This document shows, in pieces, positions 8,569-17,649 of a DNA stretch of 25,558 bases. The stretch's first letter is position 1. Each line of letters starts with the position of its first letter. The stretch is from positions 4,093,338 through 4,118,895 of the forward strand of contig BFEA01000044.1 of the NCBI GenBank assembly GCA_003427395.1, read 5' to 3'. Source of the DNA: Chara braunii. Lineage: Eukaryota; Streptophyta; Charophyceae; Charales; Characeae. Made by a program: the position numbers and the translations under genes. The notes beneath the pieces are model-generated. The model was not told the DNA's origin. It saw only the letters and a list, made by a program, of their open reading frames with translations, and searched no databases.

Positions 8569-8925
8569 CTGATGCTGATGATGATGAGCAACGCCCTATG
8601 ATGACCTCAAGCTTTGCCAACCGTGCCGTATGATGGAGAGATATTTGACGATGGTGATACAACAACGAGTGACGAGCAGGACCCCTGATGCACGGCTCCT
8701 TGATAATAGTGATGATATTAGCGCCGAACAGGAGTGAAGACATACGCCTTGATGATGATGACGAGCAGTACCCTGATGCTGATGATGGTGATGACGAGCA
8801 GCGCCCTGATGATGATGACAAACCATTACCGTGATGATGATGTCAAATCACGGCCTGTTGATGATGATGGTGACGAGCAGCACCCTAATGATGATGACGC
8901 CAATGCTGGTGCTGGTGGTGATCAG
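8139..8925 (+). repeat. GAT/ATG-rich degenerate repeat coding for acidic peptides
   Basis: The block is dominated by GATGAT runs. A longer motif close to GACGAGCAGCACCCTGATG recurs about nine times, for example near 8072, 8466, 8590, 8673, 8760, 8795 and 8872. In the relevant frame it reads D-E-Q-H/R/Y-P-D followed by several Asp. Stops and indels break the frame repeatedly. This looks like a decayed repetitive acidic coding region rather than a plain microsatellite. Open frames on the reverse strand (Ser/His/Ile runs) are products of the triplet repeat. Confidence 0.8.
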
Positions 8926-9455
8926 CGAGAGTGCCGCAGATGACAGAGATGTATACAAAAGCCGAAATCGACGCACTCGATATCGCCTTCAATCCTCCTC
9001 CCGCTCCACGTAAGCAGGTGCTCCTCCTTTCCGTCCGCGTCATACCAACCGCCTACCACAACACTACGTGGACCAAGAAGCAAAAGCCATAAGTAGGCTG
9101 AACTCCTCAAGGAGACCCACCTCCTCTCGAAGGCAAGTTCCCCTTCACCCAACGTGCTAACCTGTAACACCACTGGATGAAGCGCAAAGTTGGAGATGGC
9201 ACCGAAGTGCTTTCAAAAGGCAGGCAACACCGAGTCACGCTCCATCCTCCTGCCCTCCCGCTGTCCGATCTCTACTTCATCACTACCCCATCACCAAGGC
9301 GCCGTCATGCCAAAACTGCCCACGTCATACCCAGCCGCCACTTCGCGCTCGCGTGTTTCCAACCTGCAGGGCGCCACAGGACTGCCCGTGTGGGAGTGCC
9401 GACCCGGCGGGGCGCAGCGCTCCCGGAAGCGCTGCACCCCCTCTTAGGTCTCTGA
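8926..9455 (+). pseudogene. Exon-like fragments of an unknown gene
   Basis: Directly after the acidic repeat the frame M-T-E-M-Y-T-K-A-E-I-D-A-L-D-I-A-F-N runs into P-P-P-A-P-R-K-Q and on to T-T-W-T-K-K-Q-K before a stop near 9092. From 9177 to 9455 two overlapping frames stay open in sequence rich in Pro, Ser and Arg codons. Composition is GC-rich and protein-like, unlike the AT-rich spacers. I do not recognise the family. It may belong with the acidic repeat as one captured gene fragment, or be the 3' non-coding part of the retroelement. Confidence 0.35.
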
Positions 9456-9479
9456 ATGTAAACAGACTAGCCTCTCTCT

Positions 9480-9555
9480 CATTGTCCATTCAAGTGCTTC
9501 TCATCAGTTTTCGGATCCTTGGCTGCATATACATCGCTCGATTGAGCATGTATCA
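9480..9555 (+). repeat. 76-bp direct repeat, copy 2
   Basis: It matches 6071-6146 over its full length with about nine substitutions. Here it is followed by CACTGCTTGGAGC rather than RT sequence. The two copies bracket the RT/RNase H/integrase relic, the acidic repeat and the exon-like fragments, a 3.4-kb interval. Confidence 0.88.
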
Positions 9556-9949
9556 CACTGCTTGGAGCGGTGGCTGGAGCAACGCTGCTTGGAGCAGCGC
9601 TGCTGGGGAAGACAGAGCGCCCAGCTCTCCACCGTGGCTATGGTGGAGGCGCACGGGCAGGAGGAGGAGGGAGATGAGGACTAGGACGAGGGAGAGCGCC
9701 AGAGGTACTTACCTGGCTATGGAGGATGCCATCTTCATCACTTTGCTGGACGCTGCATCTGGAAGGCCCCGCTGGGGTAGAGCTGCACCAAGAAGCTTCG
9801 AGGCAGAGTCAGGCATGACGGCCTGAGCAGGAGCAGCCATAGCTGCTTTGTGTCGTCCTTTGCACAGCAGGGCAAGGCCCTGGTAGTTGCCATAGCCGTG
9901 GCCTTTGAGGAGGAAGGAAGAAGGGTGGCCATGGCTATGGTGGACCTCA
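9556..9949 (+). other. Pre-3' LTR segment
   Basis: GC-rich sequence with repeated CTGCTTGGAGC-like and GGCTATGGTGGA motifs (9635 and 9934) and the 12-mer GGTACTTACCTG at 9704-9715. A purine-rich run GAGGAGGAAGGAAGAAGGG ends about 25 bp before the 3' LTR and could be a displaced polypurine tract. No coding frame is convincing. Confidence 0.45.
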
Positions 9950-10237
9950 TGTGATACCTGCAGTAGAAGAGGGACTTGGACATTGATTCTGGTTCAGCCA
10001 TTCAACATTTTTATTATTTTTTATTGTTTGATAAGAGAGGAGGAGAGTGGTTGGGGAAGAGGAAGGGAATTATCATTGGTCTTTGCTGGTGTACATCTTC
10101 TTCTTCTTCTTTCTTTCATTTTCTTCTTCTTCTTTTCTTTCCCTCTCTCCTCTCAACCTCATTCATTTCTTTCTGCAATTGGACGGCATTGTACTTTCTC
10201 TTGAATGTGTACTTCGAAATTGGCCAGGATCATAACA
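9950..10237 (+). mobile_element. 3' LTR of the Ty3/Gypsy-type element
   Basis: It starts TGTGATACC and ends CATAACA, the TG...CA boundaries expected of an LTR. It aligns with 1049-1278 over most of its length, but also contains about 70 bp (around 10031-10098, starting near TGATAAGAGAGG) that the 5' copy lacks. A TTC-rich tract and the final 60 bp are closely shared. The internal region between the LTRs is about 8.7 kb. The lack of a visible target-site duplication means that pairing with the 5' copy is likely but not proven. Confidence 0.75.
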
Positions 10238-10364
10238 GTGCCCACATCCAGGTATATTCATAGAGAGGCTTCTTGGAGTCGTAGGGGATGCTCATTATAG
10301 TATCTTCTCAATCTTTTTGCCAGAGATATGAGGGGTGCTGGTAGTCTCACAGATTGGGTTTTTC

Positions 10365-10530
10365 CTTTTTCTTTGTTTTTTAAACTTTTTTTTTGAAAAA
10401 CTGATGGCCACCTGCTAAGGGGGGTGGTAAGAGCAGCCCCCACTAATAGGTGCCTCCAGTTGCTCCATCTATTGTTGGGGAGCTGCACCTGCTGGAAATC
10501 GGGTCCAGCGTCCCTGTAACATAGTCATCT
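10365..10530 (-). mobile_element. A-tailed dispersed retroposon fragment, copy 1
   Basis: On the reverse strand the sequence ends in an A-rich tail (plus-strand T run at about 10361-10394). The body, plus-strand GGGTGGTAAGAGCAGCCCCC and GGTCCAGCGTCCCTG with CTATTG-TGGGGAGC between, matches 15110-15290. A 3' A tail suggests a LINE- or SINE-type retroposon. The body is too short and damaged to name. Confidence 0.65.
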
Positions 10531-10582
10531 CAGAAGGTATGTACAATCTGTGAAAGAGAAACAAGCCCGCCAGCATTGATTG

Positions 10583-10642
10583 CCCCGGATCCACCAGGGG
10601 ATTGACTGCACACCCCGGATCCACCAGGGGATTGACTGCACA
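10583..10642. repeat. 30-bp tandem duplication
   Basis: CCCCGGATCCACCAGGGGAT and the next ten bases are repeated exactly at 10583-10612 and 10613-10642. Each unit contains a short palindrome, CCCC...GGGG around GGATCC. Confidence 0.95.
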
Positions 10643-10940
10643 GGCTGTGGACTACTTCCTCTGGCCATCTGCCTCAAGCAGATTTGAATGCTGGCCACCT
10701 CTTCAGTGACCTCCGCAGGCGACTGCCGGATTCGCATGAGCCTTGAGTGGCAGGCACCACTTCTGCTTTGTTGGGGAAAGTGCGGCTGGACAGCCCCAGC
10801 CTCCCGGAGGGGCACCAGGGGGCTGGGCCATCCTGCAAGGTGCCGCTTTGGTGAGCCATGAGCTCACTAGCCTTGGGTAAGATGATTCGGGTATCAATCA
10901 ATATGAAGATAATGCATGTAGGGAATAAACTCAGCTGTCA
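10643..10940. other. No gene seen
   Basis: GC-rich sequence with only short frames. Nothing recognisable. Confidence 0.5.
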
Positions 10941-10948
10941 ATGACGCG

Positions 10949-11155
10949 GTGCAGCAAGCAAACCCCACCAAACCTATCCTTTTTTTTGTCACAGGGAATG
11001 CCAGCAGCCTGCGCAGCCACAGGAGGTCCTGTTTTGCGGGCACCTATGGAGGTGTCCACCAACCCATCTTTCGTTTCGAGAAATGGATGGAGGAAAATTG
11101 GGAAAAACGCCTGTATCACGACAAGCAGCTGCATGAATGTATGGCTAGAAAATAG
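10949..11155 (+). pseudogene. Gag-like coiled-coil fragment
   Basis: A 68-codon frame contains F-E-K-W-M-E-E-N-W-E-K-R-L-Y-H-D-K, a charged heptad-like stretch, after a short C- and R-containing segment. Its composition resembles N-terminal coiled-coil parts of Gypsy gag proteins, but no diagnostic domain is present. It has no polymerase sequence nearby. The call is inference from composition. Confidence 0.3.
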
Positions 11156-11159
11156 CAAA

Positions 11160-11510
11160 ACTGGCCAGGGGCCTAGCTAATTTGTGAGGCGACGCAGTCG
11201 CATTTAGGGGTTCAGCTTTGTTCGGCCTCACTGTAAACCCTGGGCTGTGCTCTGCCTTTTTTGAGTTTTTTTCTTTGACAAGAGCACATGGATATTCGAC
11301 TAAGAATTGATGAGGCTGGTGTTCGATTACCTGGAAAAGTACCGCAACCATTGTCCACCTTTGATTAGGCAAAGGCTATTAATCATACTTGCGGCGCACT
11401 TCTGCGGTGCACCATGCGCCATGCGCAAATTTTGATGCACTCAATTTTTTTTATTTTTTTTTGTTGTTTTTTTTGTCTTTGTTTTTAGGGCTGTATGTGT
11501 ACACCGGGGG

Positions 11511-11513
<3 letters not shown>
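11160..11513. other. No gene seen
   Basis: Mixed sequence with T-rich runs (about 11259-11276 and 11442-11488). GGGGCCTAGCTAATTTG at 11168 recurs in part as GGTCCTAGCTAATTTGC at 12248 on the other side of the N gap, a possible remnant of one repeat. Confidence 0.45.

Positions 11514-11559
<46 letters not shown>
11514..11559. repeat. (GA)n microsatellite
   Basis: About 23 uninterrupted GA units preceded by a GGGGGG run. Confidence 0.95.
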
Positions 11560-11561
<2 letters not shown>

Positions 11562-11920
11562 CAGATCCCGTTAGCACGGCTCAAACTGCCCATGCAGGCA
11601 ATCTGGAGGGTCCTCGCAGCACTAAACTACAGACCCTCAATCAAAATTACGGCCAGTAATGAGTGTGAGGTAGAGCACGAGCTGGCCCAATATATCCTCA
11701 GGATTGAAGTTCAGGTCTGTGTTTCAGCAGTTATGGGTTGCTCACGTAGCTAGACAGTGTTGGTCTGCAAAGTCTGCACGTGATTCTCAGGGCTTGGCTG
11801 CACTACTCACCTAATGTGCAAATTTGCAAACTTACAAAGAATCTACCGCAGAATGTGGAATAATACACCGCCATATGTTTTGTCTTTTGTGTATGTGGTG
11901 AGTAACGGCCCTTAGGGCCA
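11560..11920. other. No gene seen before the gap
   Basis: No frame, repeat or RNA gene is supported. The segment ends in a small palindrome GGCCCTTAGGGCC directly before the gap. Confidence 0.5.
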
Positions 11921-12105
11921 NNNNNNNNNNNNNNNNNNNNNNNNNNNNNNNNNNNNNNNNNNNNNNNNNNNNNNNNNNNNNNNNNNNNNNNNNNNNNNNN
12001 NNNNNNNNNNNNNNNNNNNNNNNNNNNNNNNNNNNNNNNNNNNNNNNNNNNNNNNNNNNNNNNNNNNNNNNNNNNNNNNNNNNNNNNNNNNNNNNNNNNN
12101 NNNNN
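11921..12105. other. Assembly gap (185 N)
   Basis: A run of 185 N. Reading frames drawn across it are meaningless. Synteny across this point depends on the assembly. Confidence 0.99.
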
Positions 12106-13035
12106 AAAAGGAAAACTTGAAAACAAAAGAAATGGTGACCCATAACCGAGAATCCGAGATGCACATCCCTGAATTCGAATCCAGAGTATATATTCTCTGC
12201 TCACGCTGATAACTGGAAGATTGAAGTTCGCCTTAGCTGCACGTAGGGTCCTAGCTAATTTGCTATAAGGGCCCTTCGAAAAAGAGGCTGGATACAATTA
12301 GGAAATGAATACTCGCATGTATAGACGAGTGCCAACAGTTTCGGGGTATCGAGTGGCCCGAACTTTTCTCCCTCTTGCTTTCTAATTTTAGAAGTGAGGG
12401 GAGTGCTTGGCCACCCCACTCTGAACTTCTGTTGATGTGCGCTGTTGCTGGAACTTTATGTCTTGCTGCAGCTCCCAATCTTGGACTCTGGATGGTAACC
12501 GGGCACGCACCTGCTGACCGCGGATGGTACTTGACTTTTCCAGTAGGCACCTGACTTTCCCAGGACTGAGCTGCTATTTTGGGACAGTACCCCTCCCTAG
12601 CCCTAATGACGTGGGACTCCGTCTGGGACAGGGCCTGATACTTTACAGAAATGTATGGAATCCTTTCAGTAGATACATCCTTGGCTCATGCGACCCCAGC
12701 TTTCATGACCAGGGTATGCATTATCAGCTTACGAAATTGGATTTTGATGAAAGATTGACTATGGTGTTGTGGCTAGTTATGGCAGGGGTTTAATCCACCT
12801 GTACGTCTGATCCTCTTTTTTCTGATGTTTTCTTTTCAATCAGCACAGGCCCAAAATCACATTTTTTTGACCGGCATAGCCATACTTTTCTGTTGGGTAG
12901 GTTGGCCCCCGACGGACGCAGTGTGTTATCCGTAGCATCAAAACAAAATAGCTGGAAACATACTAGTGGTTTAACCTGTGCACTTGGTACGGGTTGGGGA
13001 GACTGCTACTGCACAACAGGCTATGGATTGGGGAG
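12106..13035. other. Unassigned sequence with one 89-codon frame
   Basis: A frame at 12524-12793 reads sensibly in places (N-V-W-N-P-F-S-R-Y-I-L-G) but matches nothing I know. GGTTGGGGAGACTGCTACTG at 12996 and GATTGGGGAGCTACTG at 13025 form a short imperfect direct repeat next to the foldback. Nothing else is supported. Confidence 0.4.
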
Positions 13036-13146
13036 CTACTGTCTTCACCCGAATAGAACGCCCGGTCATTATAGCCGTATTTGGGGCAGCTTTCAGTCCT
13101 GATGCAGCCATTATGACCGGGCGTTCTATTCGAGTGAAGACGGTAG
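13036..13146. repeat. 45-bp-arm foldback adjoining nad7
   Basis: The left arm 13036-13080 pairs with the right arm 13102-13146 at 39 of 45 positions, including a perfect run through AATAGAACGCCCGGTCAT. The loop is 21 bases. The right arm ends within two bases of where nad7 homology starts. It could be an intron or intergenic hairpin carried from the mitochondrial genome or a foldback element at the insertion edge. No target duplication is evident. Confidence 0.92.
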
Positions 13147-13500
13147 TGGTGTAATGTTAAGAGGTTCAGGGGTTTCCTGGGATTTGCGAAAAGCAGCATC
13201 CTACAATGTTTATGACAAAGTAGAACTTGATGTACTCGTAGGTACACAAGGAGATTGTTATGATCTTATTGTGTCCGCATTGAAGAAACGCTTACAAAGT
13301 CTTCGAATCATCGTCCAATGCTTGAATCAAATGCCTAGTGGCATGATCAAACTTTGTCCTCCTCCACGCTCTCAAATGAAACAATCCATGGAATCCTTAA
13401 GTTCATTACTTCAAGTTTTACACGGAGGGTGTCTTCACAACGCAGCTCAGCCGTTGATGTGAAGAATCTATGGCTACAAGCAGCCAGGATTACTCGTAAT
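13145..13500 (+). pseudogene. nad7: Mitochondrial nad7 fragment (complex I 49-kDa subunit)
   Basis: The product family is NADH:ubiquinone oxidoreductase subunit 7 (bacterial NuoD), part of the quinone-binding arm of complex I. The frame reads [16 protein letters not shown], then [21 protein letters not shown] and a C-P-P block, in family order. Only about 105 codons of a protein of roughly 390-400 are present. The usual stretch between M-I-K and L-C-P-P appears shortened by several codons. After about 13400 the frame slips (homology to Y-T-E-G continues in another frame), and a stop occurs at 13460-13462. The conserved Y-D-R-Y-x-x-R region is altered. The neighbours are transposon relics, so this is most likely a nuclear copy of mitochondrial DNA, not an expressed gene. 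Confidence 0.9.
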
Positions 13501-14390
13501 TAGTGCAGTGGAACAATCCCCTTAGGGCCTTGCTACACCGCACACAAAATGGAGAAATGGACGGTGCTGCATGTAGAAGGTGGCAGGGTTCATCTACCAC
13601 CATAGAGTGCATCTTCATATAGACGGTCACAAGGTACATCTGCCTCTATGAATAATGGCTGATGTACCTTGTCACCTTGTCTGTGACAGTGTCATGTCTC
13701 ATGGTCGCTGAGTAGAGCGACGAGGCCCTTGGTCTTGAATATAGAGTGAACCATGCCTGCACACAAGCCCAGCCATGATGATGATGCCAAACCTGTCTGT
13801 ACAATTCGTACCTTGTCTCAGTTTACCCAACAATCCAAGCCTCACCTCTCAAACACTACTGCTTTTTTAGCTTTTTTTAACCCTCTTCTGAAAGGGCTAT
13901 TGTCTACCTCAGGATATGAACCCATGGTCTGTTCGTCCACACGACTCCACAGCTAAATTTTTGGTAGCATTCAGCCACAGGGCTGGCTGCTACCTTCTTC
14001 CCCCCCTCCTCGTTTTGCCTGCTTGAGCTGTGCTTGTTTCTTCCCCCACCCCTTAGCTCCACCTCACAACAATTATTGCGCAGAGTCACAGAGTGTCTGA
14101 TGATTTGTTGGGCAATCGTGAACACAAATGCTGCATTTAGCGCTTGTCAAGACATGCAAGTTAGTACATGCCGTTGAACACCACCTGACACTGAGGGGGG
14201 GAAAACACAACGGCAAGACTTGATCTTGTGTCATTCGTGAGACCACACCATCCAACTCAGCCTGCTTGGGCTGAAGTAAAGAATAACCTGGTTTCAGAAT
14301 TGTTGCAATGGAAAGTTTTAGGGGTATGAGCAGATAGATGAGTACTTTTGGGGCATAGCATAAGCATCATGCTCGAGCGTAGAGCTGGAG
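13501..14390. other. Unassigned sequence with one strong hairpin
   Basis: No convincing coding frame. Arms at 13625-13640 (GGTCACAAGGTACATC) and 13661-13676 (GATGTACCTTGTCACC) pair at 15 of 16 positions across a 20-base loop. The rest is mixed sequence with no repeats seen. Confidence 0.6.
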
Positions 14391-15071
14391 CTAGGATGGC
14401 GTTGTGGGTAATAGGATAGATGTTTTGATGACACTCTCACAAGAGGGTCCTGAGAAGAGGGGGCTTCCCCACCATAAAAGTGCAATGCTCAGAGAATAGA
14501 TAACCCAGAAGGTCGGCAGAGTACCAACATAGGTGCACAGGCCTAGCAATAAGACAAGGGAACTAAGACAGGGGCACTTCAAAGACGACAGAATCATCCA
14601 CCATGAACCAGAAGAGAGTGCAACAAAACCACGGTTAACATAGCTGGCCAGGAGCCCAGACAGGCCGAAGCTGCAGGCCATAACTCTTTCGTGACACCTC
14701 GACAGGACCAGAAAGTAGAGTGGGACAACAGCCCCTCTACTCTCTTGAGCTTAAGGACTTTCTGAAAGTCCCTTGGCAGGGGTTGAGAGGAGTGGGTTGG
14801 TAAATTGGCAAACTGACAGTCAATCCTCCTACATGGAGCAATCAATGCTGTTCAGGGGTCCTTCGGCCAAACGGAAGGAAGCGTGAGTGAGCATGTTCTC
14901 AATGTAATTCTGTGACTTGCTGGTGGGGAAGGAACGGAACTTTTGATTCCCAGAATGGATATGGAACCAGGACCAAGGCACTGGGCCCCTTCTCCTTTTT
15001 TCTTTTTTGAGCATGCCAGCGTGTTTTGCAGATAATAGAATATCCCCCGATTCCCCACCATCAGCTTCTTC
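14391..15071 (-). other. Unassigned, weak reverse-strand frames
   Basis: Reverse-strand frames of 60-96 codons (14391-14681, 14594-14845, 14829-15014) overlap and contain ordinary amino-acid mixtures, but I recognise no domain. They could be parts of a decayed non-LTR element, given the A-tailed repeat next to them. This is conjecture. Confidence 0.25.
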
Positions 15072-15290
15072 TCTTTTTCTTTTTTTCTTTTTTTCTTTTT
15101 TTTTGACATCGGCGGCAAGTATCGCAGAGGGTGGTACGAGCAGCCCCCTGTGGTACCCCTTGGGATGGCTCCAGTCTATTGGTGGGGAGCAGCACTTGCT
15201 GGAAACAGGTCCAGCGTCCCTGAAACATACAGCTTGATGAGAAACAACATAGAGATTGTGAGAGACAGCCTTGTCTGCCCAATCAAGGCC
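15072..15290 (-). mobile_element. A-tailed dispersed retroposon fragment, copy 2
   Basis: It matches the copy at 10365-10530 around GGTACGAGCAGCCCCC, GTCTATTGGTGGGGAGCAGC and GGTCCAGCGTCCCTG. The plus-strand T/C-rich run at 15067-15104 is the A-rich tail when read on the reverse strand. Both copies share orientation and the position of the tail, which supports a retroposon 3' end. Confidence 0.65.
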
Positions 15291-15959
15291 GCCAGATCAG
15301 CATATATAACTGGCTGTGCTACCCTCTAAATACTGGAATACTGATGATATAATGCACTCATTCCTGAGCTGCTATGACCCAACCAATCCAATTCTACTAT
15401 TGCCAGTGCTGAGGGAGTCAACATGTCATGAAAATCCATTGGAGGCCAAAGGAAAGCACCCGGGGCCAGATCCGTCCATGTATGGAAATCCAGGCCTTAG
15501 TCCCTTTTGTAAGGAGTTTCACCACCGCTCCCCCCNNNCCATACCATACGTCCCCTCAACCCCCCCCCCCCCCCCCCCCCCNCCCNCCCCAGCGAGTCCA
15601 AAGATAATTTTTGAATAGGTTGTTGTATCTCTGTTTTTTTTCCTAATATGTGAAGTCAGTAATTTTGTTTTGATATTAGCCCAAGGGCCGCTTATCTCTG
15701 TCTAAAAAAGCTGTTTAAACCACCAGCACCTCGCCGAGCCAAAAGAAGAAGTTGCAGCCGTTAACGCGCCGCAGCTTTCGGGGGTCGGGGAAGCGGAACG
15801 CCCGGTATCACCTCATTCAGGAACCCGGTTGCAGGAGGCACTGGCAGAAACAAACGAGAGACGTCTTTGTAAAAGACAAAAGAAAAACAAAGAAACAACC
15901 CAAATAGTAGCAAATACTTCTTTCTAAAAAGAAAAACAAGAAAAACAAGAAAAACTAGA

Positions 15960-15964
<5 letters not shown>
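15291..15964. other. No gene; C homopolymer with ambiguous bases
   Basis: Ns at 15536-15538, 15582 and 15586 surround a run of about 30 C (15561-15590), a typical sequencing problem spot. An A-rich AGAAAAAC repeat at 15930-15965 leads into the next microsatellite. No coding frame is supported. Confidence 0.7.

Positions 15965-16024
<60 letters not shown>
15965..16024. repeat. (AG)n microsatellite
   Basis: About 30 AG units, ending 14 bp before the hairpin element copy at 16038. Confidence 0.96.
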
Positions 16025-16026
<2 letters not shown>

Positions 16027-16037
16027 CACACGGAGAT

Positions 16038-16122
16038 CTACTCTCCAAATGTGCAAAATGAGAATGAATCTTCTCGCTTTCTTGCAGGAGATTCATTCTC
16101 ATTTTGCGCATTTGGAGAGTAG
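16038..16122. mobile_element. Hairpin element copy 2 (near-perfect)
   Basis: The left arm CTACTCTCCAAATGTGCAAA continues as ATGAGAATGAATCTTC and pairs with the right arm along about 34 bp with only two or three mismatches. The loop is about 10-15 bases. The same arm sequence occurs at 2881-2909 and 22003-22077. There is no coding capacity. It is short enough to be a miniature foldback transposon. If transcribed, it would fold like a small-RNA precursor. Confidence 0.9.
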
Positions 16123-16728
16123 CCGGCCACGCGCTGTCGGAGGGCATGGTGTCCTGGCCCTCCGCGGTGTGCCAGGCTCCCTGCTCACGAACCTCTGCGG
16201 CATACCAGGCATACTCGGGTTGCACTCTGCTATGGGACTGGTCCAGTTGGTGCTCCCACTAGCAAAAGAAGGGGGTGCGCCACTAGACTTTCATTGGTCC
16301 ACGCAGGCTCGGTGCCCTGCTGTACAGCAGAGCACGACCAGCCTGTGTTCGTGGTAGCCACGGGGCTCGCCCAGGGACACGAGAGTGAAAGACCAGCGCA
16401 GTCTTTTCATTTGCGCGCCAAGTCCCAGTAGTCAGGTTATGGGATAGGTACAGTGACTGTAGAAAGCTCAAAAGGAAAAATGTGAAGAAGAGAAAAGAAA
16501 AGAAGAGGAAAATGAAGACGAAGCGCTACGTTTCGTACCTGCGTCCGAATCCAGACCGCGACTTCAGAAATGTCAGATCGGACGGTCCAGTCGCGGCGCT
16601 AGGGATTTTTCCTTTTCTTCCATTTCTTTTATTTTTTCTCTTCCTTTTATTTAGTATTTTCGAATTTCTAGTTCCCCTTGTCACTTTGCTCCCCTCATTT
16701 TGTACACGAGGGCTGTTGTGCTTTAAAA
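16123..16728. other. No gene seen
   Basis: GC-rich to 16480, then purine-rich, then T-rich. Short frames only. A CTGCTGTACAGCAG palindrome at 16317-16330 is the only structured site noticed. Confidence 0.5.
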
Positions 16729-16731
16729 GCT

Positions 16732-16739
16732 TATAAAAG
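16732..16739 (+). promoter_or_regulatory. TATA-box-like TATAAAAG
   Basis: TATAAAAG lies about 115 bp upstream of the ATG of the frame at 16855, in AT-rich sequence following a T-rich tract. It could be an LTR or gene promoter. No further element was recognised. Confidence 0.35.
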
Positions 16740-16854
16740 ATAGTAGCTAAGTCTCTCGGCTATTGGTTGAAGATTGGCCTATGTGCGCTGTGTGTAAAGT
16801 GGGTAGATAGCTGTTGGGGAAGCGGAATACGAGCGATTCAGAAAACACACAGCT

Positions 16855-17215
16855 ATGGCGCATCGCAGTGGCCTTCACGACTATAGGCCGGAGGCTTGGA
16901 GTTCTCTGGTACGTCGGACCTTGGAGTCGGAGGAGGGAAGTCCCTGGATCACCACGATCCTGGACTTCGATGGCCGGGAGGCAAAATTGAAGATTGATGT
17001 TGACAGGGAGAGAGAGGAGGGAATGAGAAAAGACCAGAGGTTACAGGCGGATATTACGGAGGCCAAAAACCGAGCTACAAGGAGGTGGGGTTACCGCAGA
17101 GATTCAGGTGTCGGTCTCATATCACGAGACCGAGGTTTCCACTGGGACGACAAAGCGGGAACAGCAAGACCTGGACCGCGACTCAGAGGCCGCATCTGAA
17201 GCGAGCGATGCTGAA
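16855..17215 (+). pseudogene. Gag-like or hypothetical coding fragment with frameshift
   Basis: The 114-codon frame opens M-A-H-R-S-G-L-H-D-Y-R-P-E-A-W and contains I-T-T-I-L-D-F-D-G-R-E-A-K-L-K, then a highly charged helix-like stretch R-E-R-E-E-G-M-R-K-D-Q-R-L-Q. The open frame extends upstream of the ATG (E-Y-E-R-F-R-K-H-T), so the true start may be earlier. Near 17085 the better protein moves to another frame, which gives V-S-V-S-Y-H-E-T-E-V-S-T-G and then an acidic tail D-S-E-A-A-S-E-A-S-D-A-E before a stop at about 17211. That indicates one frameshift in an older coding sequence. I do not recognise the family; gag of another retroelement is my best guess. A small perfect palindrome GGTCTC...GAGACC sits at 17113-17131. 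Confidence 0.45.
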
Positions 17216-17592
17216 ACATAGTCCTAGCATGGACTGGAACAATGATGGAGGGACCATCCGAGAACTGCACTTGTAGAGGATGGTCCTGCGGTCGTCTCGC
17301 GGCAACAGAGGAACTGAGAAGGAGAGGTCGCGAGGTAGTTATGAGAAGGGCAATAAAAGTCATCAAGGGGGGTTGTGTGTTTTCATAGCGTACCAATCGC
17401 GTGGTTTCCATGCGCTCCAGCTTGACTTGCGCCTTCTGAGGTGTCTCGCTCTATGACTGCTATGGCCAGCTCGCTTCCACAGGGACACTGAGCTTTCGGG
17501 ACAGTTACGGATACGGGTGAGGGAGTGTGTGCGTGTGTGAGTGTGTGGTACACGCAAAAGAAAGGAGTGAGATTTGTGTGAAAACACTACTT

Positions 17593-17649
17593 CGTGTGAG
17601 AGTGTGCTCACTGTTGAGAGTGTGCGTGTGAGAGTGTGCTCACTGTTGA
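17593..17649. repeat. 32-bp-period tandem duplication, TG-rich
   Basis: CGTGTGAGAGTGTGCTCACT plus GTTGA starts at 17593 and again at 17625. Upstream sequence from 17517 is also GTGTG-rich. Confidence 0.85.

Noticed and set aside
8039-8821. 260-codon reverse-strand open frame rich in Ser, His and Ile
   Set aside because: It is a by-product of the GAT triplet repeat, which lacks stops in that frame.
11803-12297. Reverse-strand open frame across the gap
   Set aside because: It consists largely of N and cannot be interpreted.
13154-13462. nad7 as an intact expressed nuclear gene
   Set aside because: Only about a quarter of the protein is present, without presequence, with an internal shortening, a frameshift and a stop.
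14391-14681. Hydrophobic reverse-strand frame as a membrane protein
   Set aside because: No conserved pattern, no proper start context, and it overlaps equally good frames, so there is no basis for a gene call.
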